A stretch of 64,000 bases of DNA from Bacterioplanes sp965233665. Lineage in GTDB: Bacteria; Pseudomonadota; Gammaproteobacteria; Pseudomonadales; Oceanobacteraceae. The stretch spans positions 19,657 to 83,656 of the forward strand of contig CBDDTG010000065.1 of the NCBI GenBank assembly GCA_965233665.1, in the 5' to 3' direction. Both the position numbers and the translations under genes were made by a program. The notes under the pieces were generated by a model. It was not told the DNA's origin. It ran no database searches and saw nothing but the letters and a program-made list of their open reading frames with translations. Positions 40,788-50,700 of the stretch are shown piece after piece (positions within the stretch are counted from its first letter, which is position 1; every line of letters begins with the position of its first letter).

Positions 40788-41862
40788 ATAGTGGCACATC
40801 GATATTGAGCGTCAGGCTGACGCTGCTTTGTCCATCGTCAAAATTGGTGCCCTGATAGTGTGTCGCAGCGCTGGCATTTAACGGGGTCATTGTCGGAGCC
40901 GTGATGCTTGGCTGGCTGGCCGTTAAGCCGTTGCGGCTGTCTTGGCCTTGGTTTTGTCTTTGCGTCACGGTATTGATGATGAGGTAGCCACTGTCGGCCA
41001 CGCTGGCAGACAGAGTGGCAGAGCCTTGCTCACCACTGGCAACCAACGACAGCGAATGCAGCTGAAGCTCGGCTTGTTGACCGCAGCCTTGGCTGTAGCT
41101 GCGCTCTAAGCGACGGGTAAAGCATTGCACTGGCTGATTGAGGGCGAGCTGATTAATTTGCTGCTCTACTTGGCCCAGGCTCGGTAAAGCATTACCCAAG
41201 CGAATCATGCGCGTTTGTTGGTTGGCAAAAGTCACAGGCCGGCGCTGCGGACCTTCGTCTGCACTCAGGGGTGCCATATTGACGCCTTCGAGTTGGCTGA
41301 TGCTGGTTTGTCGAAATTGCGGATGCTGGCCAGCGCCGACAAATAATGGCAAATCAAACTCCATTTGCTGAGTTGGCCAATCTTGCCAGCCTCCGTCTAG
41401 CCCGCAGTTAGCAATTTGATAACCGCCATCCTGTTCGCGCACCTGCAGCGTACTGCTGTGCCATACCTGGGTCACTTCTCGGCCGCGCTGGCCCAGATCG
41501 GTAATGGCATCGACGCGATGCATCGCCAGCCATACACCGGCCAGCGAATCACCGCTGCGCTCTTCATAGCTGCTGAGATCATAACTCGCGGGTTGCCCCA
41601 GCTCGGCTAACACCTCTGAATTTGCCATGCTCGGCAGCTCGGGCAAATCGCAGTTGGCCTGATCGCCTGGATTGTCTGGCGTGGGTGCATCTGGCTCGGG
41701 CGTGTTTGGTTCAGGCGTGTCTGGCTCAGGCTCGCTCGGGTTTTGATCGCCTTGGTCGGGTGGTTCAGGGGCGTCTGAGTTCGATGAGTGGCCGGAGTCG
41801 CCACCGCAGGCGCTGAGTGTGGCGCAGAGCAAAACGCTTAGCCAGAGTGAAGGACGAGTCAT
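40786..41862 (-). CDS. Hypothetical lipoprotein with Pro/Glu/Asp-rich linker
   Basis: 358 residues from ATG 41862. A lipoprotein signal ends in LLCATLSACGG (lipobox LSAC). Residues about 30-65 form a repetitive linker PSEPEPDTPEPNTPEPDAPT followed by a globular part with Cys residues (ANCDLPELPSM, IANCGLDGGWQDWPTQQMEF, VQCFTRRLERSYSQGCGQQ). The linker suggests it projects from the outer membrane. No family recognised. Located 280 bp upstream of, and divergent to, the DUF6160-like operon, so it could belong to the same surface system; that is inference. Confidence 0.75.
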   Translation of the reverse strand: MTRPSLWLSVLLCATLSACGGDSGHSSNSDAPEPPDQGDQNPSEPEPDTPEPNTPEPDAPTPDNPGDQANCDLPELPSMANSEVLAELGQPASYDLSSYEERSGDSLAGVWLAMHRVDAITDLGQRGREVTQVWHSSTLQVREQDGGYQIANCGLDGGWQDWPTQQMEFDLPLFVGAGQHPQFRQTSISQLEGVNMAPLSADEGPQRRPVTFANQQTRMIRLGNALPSLGQVEQQINQLALNQPVQCFTRRLERSYSQGCGQQAELQLHSLSLVASGEQGSATLSASVADSGYLIINTVTQRQNQGQDSRNGLTASQPSITAPTMTPLNASAATHYQGTNFDDGQSSVSLTLNIDVPL

Positions 41863-42090
41863 ATTGGCTCCCGAGTGCATTATTCGTGTTTTTACCAGCG
41901 GGGCTGTCGTGTGACTATCGTAACACTATGTAACATTTAGAGGGCGCTCGTTTTGATCTTTACCTATCGCTGAAGCCCTTAAATGGCGCAGCTTGGCCAG
42001 TGATTGAGCACGGATGCGGTCATTCTGGCCCGTTTTGACTCATGCTGGCGCCGTCTTCAAAAGTAGAACTGGTGTACGGCTTCTGATATG

Positions 42091-42119
42091 TTGCACGGGC
42101 GTATCAGCAAAAATAACAA
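42091..42119 (+). promoter_or_regulatory. Candidate promoter of the DUF6160-like operon
   Basis: TTGCAC, 17 bases, then TAACAA fits a weak sigma-70 -35/-10 pair ending 21 bases before the ATG at 42140. The rest of the 280-bp upstream region contains no other obvious signal. Confidence 0.3.
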
Positions 42120-42139
42120 CAATAATCAGGGATTTCACC

Positions 42140-43267
42140 ATGCCGTCACGTCTCCTCAGCAGCTTGCTGGGTTCGTGCTTGGCGCTGCCAACTCTGGCGT
42201 TACAGCCGATCGCGGATCAGCAACTTGCTGCCGTGACAGGCCAAGCCCAGGGGTTGCGTCTGACCAGTGAGTACGATGCCCGTATTGATAGTATTAACTA
42301 CATAGATGATGACGGTGTTGGTAGCGGCGGTAGCGTCGGCGCCCTGACACTGTCGCCGGTACGCCTGTTTACGCCCACCAACCGCCCCATCGAAATTGAC
42401 ATCGAAGTCAAACAAGTCAATGGCAGAAAAGCCGTGGTGTTTACCAACCGCGATTTACCGGTGGAGCTACGCGTGGGTTCAGTGGCCATTAATGGCGAAT
42501 CTCTGGGTGGCATGGGGCAGGGTAATTTTTCGATTGGCAGCGGTGATGCGCTCATTACTCGTATGTATGCCGGTGGCGAGGTTGGCAGTGGTTTCACTTT
42601 GGATGTGCTGATTCCGGCCTCCATGAGCCTGGATGCTTACTACGAAGACGACGGTGCCCGGCTCACCAATACCCTGAGTTTTTCAGATCCGCGTGACGCC
42701 AATGGCGGTGGCCTGCAATTTCGTAACATGACCTTCGACTTAGAAACCGATGGTTTGCGCATCGGTATGCCTGAAGTCAGTGATGGCAATTTCAACATTT
42801 ATAACGCTCGCCTGGGCGATGACGTTTTAAATTCCTTGGCGTTTCGCAATGTCAATATTCCTAGTGGTGGCTATTGGTTGTTGAAAAACGCCGAAAATGC
42901 CGGCGAGTACGGCATTGAAATGGACAGCCGCTTACCGCAAGGCACGGCGTTGCAACTGGTGTACATCGCCGGTGCCGTTGGCGATAACTACCCCAACGCA
43001 GAAACCCATGAATTCAGCGCTGATATTGAACTGCTCAGCGATTTGGATGTGCAGGGCTTACGTATGAACGTCGACGGTGAGCGCGGTTTGGTGCTGGATT
43101 TTGATACCAACACCAGCAGCGATGGTATTCGCGGCCAGCTCAGTATGAGCAATATGACGCTGCAGCGCAGCGATCAGGTCGGCAGCGGTACAACCGTAGG
43201 GCTAGGCACGTTAGATGCGCAAATAAATTTGTCGCGCAACACCTTCCTGCAGATTGAGGGTCACTGA
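42140..43267 (+). CDS. Secreted DUF6160-like protein 1
   Basis: 375 residues from ATG 42140 (CAGGGATTTCACC upstream). The frame extends to 42014 but the signal peptide MPSRLLSSLLGSCLALPTLA defines the start. Just after cleavage comes LQPIADQQLAAVTGQAQGLR, the shared leader motif. The rest is a beta-rich repeated structure with Gly/Asp/Asn-rich strands (YIDDDGVGSGGSVGALTL, GGLQFRNMTFDLETDGLRIG, FSADIELLSDLDVQGLRMNV). Similar N-termini characterise the DUF6160 family, which includes putative pilus-system (Fil) proteins of Acinetobacter, as I recall. First gene of a six-gene operon. Probably exported to the cell surface or periplasm. Confidence 0.8.
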   Translation: MPSRLLSSLLGSCLALPTLALQPIADQQLAAVTGQAQGLRLTSEYDARIDSINYIDDDGVGSGGSVGALTLSPVRLFTPTNRPIEIDIEVKQVNGRKAVVFTNRDLPVELRVGSVAINGESLGGMGQGNFSIGSGDALITRMYAGGEVGSGFTLDVLIPASMSLDAYYEDDGARLTNTLSFSDPRDANGGGLQFRNMTFDLETDGLRIGMPEVSDGNFNIYNARLGDDVLNSLAFRNVNIPSGGYWLLKNAENAGEYGIEMDSRLPQGTALQLVYIAGAVGDNYPNAETHEFSADIELLSDLDVQGLRMNVDGERGLVLDFDTNTSSDGIRGQLSMSNMTLQRSDQVGSGTTVGLGTLDAQINLSRNTFLQIEGH

Positions 43268-43268
43268 T

Positions 43269-44744
43269 ATGAAGCAAACGTCGCTGCGCTCAATTTTCGC
43301 TGTGTTATTGCCCCTCACTTCAGCTCCTGCATTGGCCTTGCAGCCACTGTCAGAAAACTCGCTATCTGCGGTAACTGGCCAGGCTGGGTTAACCATTGAA
43401 ACCCAGATCAATGAAGCCCAGGGCAATGTGCTAACGGCGTCTGAGTTTCGCTTTACCGAGGCCGATCGCGCTGGCGATGGCCAAGACGAATACTTAGCGG
43501 TAGAGAATATTTTGGTGCGAGCCACCCAAGACGATGGCAGTGGCGGTCGTATTGGCGATCAGTTTGTCACCACACTGGATGTATCGGCGGAGGGTGATTT
43601 AATCATTCGTACCAGCGGTATGGATTATTTAACCGTGCAAACGGGCAAAGTCGTTCTGGGCGGTCGTGCATTGTATGAATCCATATCGATCAATGATTGG
43701 AACTTTGCGGGCAACAGCTTTATCGAGACCACGGTATTAAACGAAGCCGAGGGGGCTCGTGTGCGTTATCGCACGGCGATGGAAGACGGCAGCGGCTTAG
43801 GCTTTGCTTTTGTGGAAGACGGCGTCACCTTTACCTCGGACGTGGTGTTTAAACCAGCAACGGGCAACAGCGCATTTATCAGTGAATTATTTCTTAGCGG
43901 CGATTTAGACGGCGTTAAATTAGAGTTTGGCGAAACTCAGGGCAGCTTCGAAGTGAACAACATCACGCTGCGCGATGGCAATGGCGATAATTTGTTTGGC
44001 ACCAACGACTTTGGTGACGTTGGCTATGGCGACATTGATGTCGTCAGTGGCTACATGACGTTGCGCGCGAATGATGAGCCTGGGCGCGAGGGCATTCGTG
44101 GCGAAGTGGCCAGCAATATTACGGTGGGAACGGCGTTTTATCGCACCGGCGATCAGCGTGTGAACTTTCGCAATGCCGACATTAATACCAATGGCGAGAT
44201 TCAATATCAGCTCGACTTTATGAACAACGGCTTTGCCACAGGTTTAGAAGGCATAATCGATGAGGTCAGCGATGTCGATTTTGTCGTGGGTGGTCTCACA
44301 CTGAGCGACGGCGATGGCAATAATGAATCTGTCAGCATGGGCGCCTACGGTATTGAAAACCTGAATTTTAATGGCGGTGCCCTTGAGGTCGGCCTCTACA
44401 CCTTGGACGGGCAAGGCAGTCAGGGCCTGCGCCTAGATGCCACATTGGCGGGTAAAACCAGCTTTGATCTTACCATTAAAGATTCACCTATAGATGACCC
44501 TTTTAACGACAGTGCGCCGGCGTTAACCGCTGAGGTGGTGATGCAAAATGTGTCATTAGCGCAAACCGTCGATCAAACCGAAAAAGGTCTGCACATCGGC
44601 ATTGTCGACGCCAGTATGGATGTCAGCATCAACAGCATTCAGGCCGGTACCGGCGCCAATTATCAAGGCCAGACCGGTCGTTTGGTAATGAATAATTTAA
44701 CCTTGCAACCCGGCAGTTATTTGCGGGTGCAACCGTTGCAGTAG
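43269..44744 (+). CDS. Secreted DUF6160-like protein 2
   Basis: 491 residues from ATG 43269, one base after the previous stop. Signal peptide SLRSIFAVLLPLTSAPALA, then LQPLSENSLSAVTGQAGLTI. The mature part repeats a module with F-x-N-x-[DN]-x-x-x-x-G and related strands: VLGGRALYESISINDWNFAG, FEVNNITLRDGNGDNLFGTN, VDFVVGGLTLSDGDGNNESV, and VMNNLTLQPGSYLRVQPLQ at the end. The pattern suggests a beta-solenoid or barrel-like surface protein. Closely spaced with genes on both sides, so probably co-transcribed with the lectin-like protein. No enzyme motif. Confidence 0.8.
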   Translation: MKQTSLRSIFAVLLPLTSAPALALQPLSENSLSAVTGQAGLTIETQINEAQGNVLTASEFRFTEADRAGDGQDEYLAVENILVRATQDDGSGGRIGDQFVTTLDVSAEGDLIIRTSGMDYLTVQTGKVVLGGRALYESISINDWNFAGNSFIETTVLNEAEGARVRYRTAMEDGSGLGFAFVEDGVTFTSDVVFKPATGNSAFISELFLSGDLDGVKLEFGETQGSFEVNNITLRDGNGDNLFGTNDFGDVGYGDIDVVSGYMTLRANDEPGREGIRGEVASNITVGTAFYRTGDQRVNFRNADINTNGEIQYQLDFMNNGFATGLEGIIDEVSDVDFVVGGLTLSDGDGNNESVSMGAYGIENLNFNGGALEVGLYTLDGQGSQGLRLDATLAGKTSFDLTIKDSPIDDPFNDSAPALTAEVVMQNVSLAQTVDQTEKGLHIGIVDASMDVSINSIQAGTGANYQGQTGRLVMNNLTLQPGSYLRVQPLQ

Positions 44745-44759
44745 GGAAAATTGGGCAAC

Positions 44760-47700
44760 ATGATGCGTCAGATTTTATTATTTTTATCGCTGTTTGGGCT
44801 GTCTTTCCATGCCGCCGCCGACTGGCAAGGGCCTGGGGCCATTCCTTGGGCCAATGGTCAGCCGGATACCAGTGTGGGTCAATGCGCGGTTGCCCGTGCC
44901 AGTGATGGGCTGTGGCAAACCGCCGACTGTGATAGCCGTGCGCGTACCTTGTGCAGTGATGGCAATAATTGGGTGTTATCCAACAGCACGCATCAGTTTA
45001 GCAATACCGCCATTCCTGCCTGTGTGCGTCAACTGGGTGACAGCTACGCCATTGCCGCGCCTGAAACGGCCACGGAGTTGGCCACGGTCAATAGTCTGGT
45101 GACGGCCCAAGGCGAACCTGTTTGGCTGAATTTAAAATACCAACAGGACACTGGCTCTTGGCAGTGGAACATTGATTACAGTGAGCCAGCACCGGCTGGC
45201 GGCGACCTAAGTTTTAGCGTTTGGTATGACATTATTGAAGGCGCGTCAGATTATAAAAATGGACCTTGGGCTCGTTATCCCAATGAAACCCCAAGGCTGA
45301 ATCTGGCCGAGGCGCAAGCCGCTAATAACGCTGTTAATACCTATTTTGCCGCCGAAGAGCCTAACGACAGCGGTGATTGTGTGCAGCTGTATGCGACTGG
45401 CAACAATGCCGGGCTATGGGATGATACGCCCTGTCAAAACAGCAAGCGTGTGGCTTGTTACAACGGCAGCGATTGGAAAATTTCTCCCAACACCACTGAC
45501 CTAGGCAATGACAACCAAAATGGTGGCGTTGAGACCTTTGATGTTAGCAAAGGGCACGCTGCTTGTGCGGCGGTAATCAATGACAGCGGCATTGCGGGTG
45601 ATTATGTATTTGCTGCCCCCGTCTCATTTGACCAATCTCAGCAACTGTTGGCAGTGGCCCAAGGCGTCGCTGGCGATGTTTGGATCAACGGTAACGACTC
45701 AAAATTTGAAGACACCTTTGTATTCAACCTAGATATGGATGTGCTGGCACCGTTTTGGAATAGCAACGAGCCTAACGGTGGCAATGGCGAAAACTGTGCG
45801 GTGCAAACTCGTACCGGCGATTGGCAAGATGTTAATTGCAACAGCTCACTGCCAATTGCTTGCTTCGATGCTTTCGATGGCGCCAATGGCAGCTGGAAAA
45901 TCGCCACGGCCACGCCTTTTGCCAGTGTCAGTGATTTGTCTGCCATCTGTGAGAGTCAGCATGGCGGACGCTATCAGTTTTTCGCTCCGGTGACCTTGAC
46001 TCAGCAAGCGGCTTTGCAGGCACAAATGTCGACCTCGCAGGTGTTTATCAATGCGCGTGATGCTGAAACCGAAGGGGTTTGGAAGCTCAATCAGAAAGTC
46101 AATGTCTGGGATATTAATCAGCCTGGCAATCAAAGCTGTGTCGCGGTATCTGCCAACAATGGACGCTGGAGCACTGCCGACTGCAGCCTAAGCAAACCGG
46201 TGGCGTGCTCCTCGGGCAGTCAGTGGTATTTCACCAATACCACCACTTCGCTGAGCGATTTCGCCAGCGGCCAAGCCCTGTGTGAAAGTGAATTTGGCCA
46301 GGGCTATTTATTTAAAGCCTCCCGCACCTTGGAGGATGCGCAAAAACTTTTATACAACGCCCGCATGGCAGGTGTCGGTGGTGATTATTGGGTTAATGGT
46401 AATCGCTTGAGCGGCGGCTGGGTGTGGAATAACAGCGCCGTAACCGTACCCATTTGGTCAGGTGGCGAGCCGGATGGCGGCGCGGTTGAAAACTGCGCCA
46501 CCTTAGCAGCTAACGGTGATTGGTCGGATGAGGTCTGCGGTGGCGCAGCGCGCGCCTATTTATGTCGTAACGGCGGCAGCTGGCAGATCACCGGCAATGG
46601 TGTGCTCGACGACTTTCGTGACGGCACCCAAGCCTGCGAAGCGTTGGGCAGCGGTTGGCGTTTTGCAGCTCCAGCAACGCTGAATGACAACAGTGCCGCA
46701 GCGGCTGCCATTACTGCTGCAGGCGGCAACCCGGTGTGGATTAATGCTTCCGATAAGCAAGATGAAGACAATTGGGTCATTAATGCCGCGCCGGTGACTG
46801 GCTTTCCTGCTTGGGCGGCGAATCAGCCTGACAACGGCGGTGTAGCGCCAGGCAGCGAAACCGACAGCAATCCAGGTGAAGACTGTGTTTACCAAGACAG
46901 CGATGGCCGTTGGCAAGACGCCAGTTGCATCGGCAATGCAACTTACGCGTTTGCTTGTACCGATGGTCGTGATTGGAAAGTCACAACCGGTGAAAACGCC
47001 ATTCGCCGCTTTGCCGAAGGCCATCACGCGTGTTTTGTGGAATACGGCAGTAATTTTGTATTTGCCAGCCCACAAAACACCGATGAAGTGATCAAACTGG
47101 ATTTTGCCCGTTTAACAGCGGCACAAAAGCGCGGTGCGGCTATTGATCGTGTTTGGTTGAATTTGACCGACGGTGGCAGCGAAGGCGAGTTTCGCAGTAA
47201 CCTGCCGTTTAGTAACTGGTTAACGCCGGATTATCCAGGCCAAGAGCCCACACAAAGCTGCGCTTATAAAAGCAGTGTCGCCAGTGGCAATAATCCCTGG
47301 CGATTAGCCAATTGCAGTCAGGACGCCGCGCATTATGCTTGCTTTAACGGCAGCCGGTGGCGCATTGCCGTAAGCCAGGGCAAGTTGGTTAATGGCCAAG
47401 TGCAGATAGTGCCGCAAGTAGGCGAAGATTACTGGTCCTATGAACGCGGTGAGCGATTGTGTAAACAACAATTTGGCACTGAATACTTTTTTGCAGCGCC
47501 GGTAACAGCGGCAGAAGAATCCGCCTTGGACGCGGCGATCCGTGCTACCTCCGCTCAGGTAAAAAATACCTGGTTAAATCTGCGCTATTTGGCGCAGGTC
47601 AACAGCAGCAATAATCGTTGGTTTAATAACCGCATCGATACCACGGGTTGGGCGCAACCGGAGTTTGCCAATTTTAATAATGCCGATTGCTCGGTATTGC

Positions 47701-50700
47701 ACATGGATGGTTCCATTACCGACAGCGATTGCGGCAGCGCCGATTTATCAGGCTCATCTTTAGGCTTTGCTTGCTTTGACGGCGATTGGCAGGTGCTGAG
47801 CAATAACGGCAATGAAGACTGGCAACAGGGTTTTGCCCGTTGCGATGACGAATTAGGCGCCTTGTTTGCTGTGCCGCGCAGCCCGCTTGAATTGCAACAA
47901 GTACAGGCGCTGATGACAGGCCCGGTGTGGGTCAATATGACGGACACCGCATTGGAATCTCAGTGGTTGGCGAACCGCGAGCGCCACACCTGGTGGCAGC
48001 CAGGAGAGCCTGGCAACAGCGGCAACCGTGACTGCGCCGTACTCGACCACGACAGTGGCGAGTGGCGTGCGGAAAAATGCGATATTCAGCAGCTGGCCTT
48101 TGCTTGCCGTACCTTAGATAACGGCACCATTAATTGGCAAATTAGCCAAGGCGCCGATATTTGGTCGCGCGGCTTTGCCGTGTGTCAGCGTGAGTTCCCA
48201 GGCAGTGAATTTTATTTGCCGACTGGCTTTGGCAGTGTTTCAGCCAGTCAAAGCCAAATGAATTTGCAGGCGGCGGCCAGCAATGCTGGGCGTGATGTGT
48301 GGCTAAACTTCAGTGATCAAGAAGCCGAGGGCAGCTGGCGCAGTTATCAGGTCTACAGCGATTGGGCGGCTACCTCACTGTTTGATGAAAATCTTGACTG
48401 CGGCTTTTACGACCGCTTGGCCACCAATGGCGGCACCTGGCAAATGGATGCTTGCCAGTACACTGCGGCCAGCGTATCCGCTCGTGGTTACGCCTGTACC
48501 GATGGCTATGAGTGGCGCTTGGCGCCGGCATCGGGCAGCACGCAATTATCTTGGACCGCTGGTTTTACCGCGTGTCAGGCGCTGGGCAGTGACTGGCGCT
48601 TTGCTACGCCAAGCAATGCCGTTGAAAATGCCAAACTTAAATTGGCCATGGAAATTGCCGACTTTAATCAGGTGTGGATTAACGCCCAAGATCGCATCGA
48701 AGAAGGCAACTGGTGGCTTAACGGTGATGAGGTGAATTTCCCACCGTTAATCGATACCAGCCTCACGCAACTGACGGTGGCCGAGCAAAGCGCACAAGTT
48801 TTACATGCTGAGTTAAGCGATGAAGAGGGCGAGGGCATTGCCAGCGCCAATTGGACGCTGATATCCGATAGCCGCTTTGCCAACGTCGCAGATTCTGATG
48901 TGGTCATTAGCGGTGAAAATTTGGTTAAAAACGGCGCCAATGCCACTTTGACGGCTAACTATACCGCGCCGACCTTGTTGCAGCAGGATGCGGTGTTGGT
49001 ATTCCGCGTTACCGCGACGGATATTCCTAGCGGTACGGCCACAGCGGCTAGCGGTGAAAAAACGTTAACCGTGCAAGTCAAAGCACCGGCCATTGCCCGC
49101 TATACCTTTGATAATTCTGCCGACCCAGGACGCGATGTCACCGGCAATGGTCATAATGCTGTTAACACGCCGGCCATGCCGTTGCCGCGAGTTGAGCAGG
49201 GCAAACTGGTATTAAACAGCAACGATGTCATGGTGGTGCCTGGCTTGGCCAGCGACGCCAATAATGGCCTGCCCATTCCCGCCAATGAATATACCTTGGC
49301 TTTTAGAATCAGCATTGAGCAAAACACCACAGGTAATTGGCGCGGTGTTTTGCAAAAAGGTGATGACGGCTCGCAGCAGAGGCAGCCGGGTATTTTCTTG
49401 TATCCCAACAGCCATGTTCTGCACACCAACAGCAGCCGCGATAGCAGTGGCAACGGCAGTTTTGATAGCAATTTAGTGGTGGATTCACCACAGCCATTGC
49501 TCGACCGTCAGTGGATTAATGTTATTTATGAAAAAACCAACGCCGGTATTCGCTTATTTATTGATGGCAATGAAGTCGCTCAAGCTGCCTACAGCGGCTC
49601 GGCTTTGGCCAACGATGGCAACCTGTACGTCGGCAATGTGCCTGGGGCAGCGGAGTCTTTTGTCGGTTGGATCGACGACATTCAGATTTTCCGCCGCGCC
49701 TTAACGGCGACAGAGCGCGCAAATGTGTTACCGCCGCCACCTGCCGGCGAAGTGAGCTTTACCGAAGTCCAGCAGGAGGTGAACGAAGACGCCGGCAGTG
49801 TCACCCTCAGTGTTGAGCGCCGTCGTGGCAGTGTGGCACCGTTGCAAGCTGCCATCAGTTTTGTGGCCGCTGAGGGCACGGCAACAATAGGCAGCGTGAG
49901 CGATGTGACGAGCAACAGTGCCGATCTGGCTTTCGATGGCAGTGGCTCCAACCAGGTCAATGTGAACTGGGCAGCGGGAGAGCGCGGCAGCAAAAGCGTG
50001 ACGCTGACTTTGGCAAACACCGATGATGGCGAGCGTGAAGGCACTGAAACAGCGGTTTTCCGCCTGCCCGTTAATGCCCTCACACCTGCCGATGCCGAAG
50101 TGGCAGAGCCGGCCACTACGCGTTTGCGCTTGGCCGACGTCACCCCTAACCCGTTTGGTAATTTCTCTGCTGAGACGACTGTCACTGAGCCTGTGTATGA
50201 AAATGATGCCAGCACTCAACAGCTGTGCATATGGCGGCGCTCCGGCAGTGATGGCAATGTCACGGTCAACTTTAATCTGCAAGGCAGTGCGGTTGCCGGT
50301 GTGGATTATCAAGTGCTGGGCAGCGGTTTGACGGTGAACGCCGGCAGTGGCAGCGCTGTCTTTAATACGGGTGCAGCGTTGCCGCAGTCACAGTGTGTTG
50401 ATATTCAAGTTGTTAATCGCAGCAGCAACGACAACGATCGCTCTTTAACCTTGGTGTTGACGGGGTTAAGCGCCGACAGTGGCAAAGATCCGCTGTTAAC
50501 AGACCAAGACAGTGCGTCGCTAACGATTCGTGACTGGGCGCCCGGTGAGTTTAATTTTGTCGCCGACAGTTACAGCTGCAAAGAGCCGAACACCGACGCC
50601 ACCGTGCCCTCCGAGCTGCGCCCCAGCGCCGCTGAAATGACCTGTGAAGTAGAAGTGCAACGCAGCAATACCGGCGTGTATGCCCCAGCAGCGAGCATTA

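Noticed and set aside
41950..42010. TGGCGCAGCTTGGCC as a sigma-54 promoter for the secreted-protein operon
   Set aside because: The GG and GC elements are not ten bases apart and the -12 part is TTGGC rather than TTGC; the nearby sigma-54 activator does not by itself support it.
48313..48735. Long alternative frames inside the giant gene
   Set aside because: They are shadows of the main frame, without start signals; the giant frame is uninterrupted with consistent module structure.
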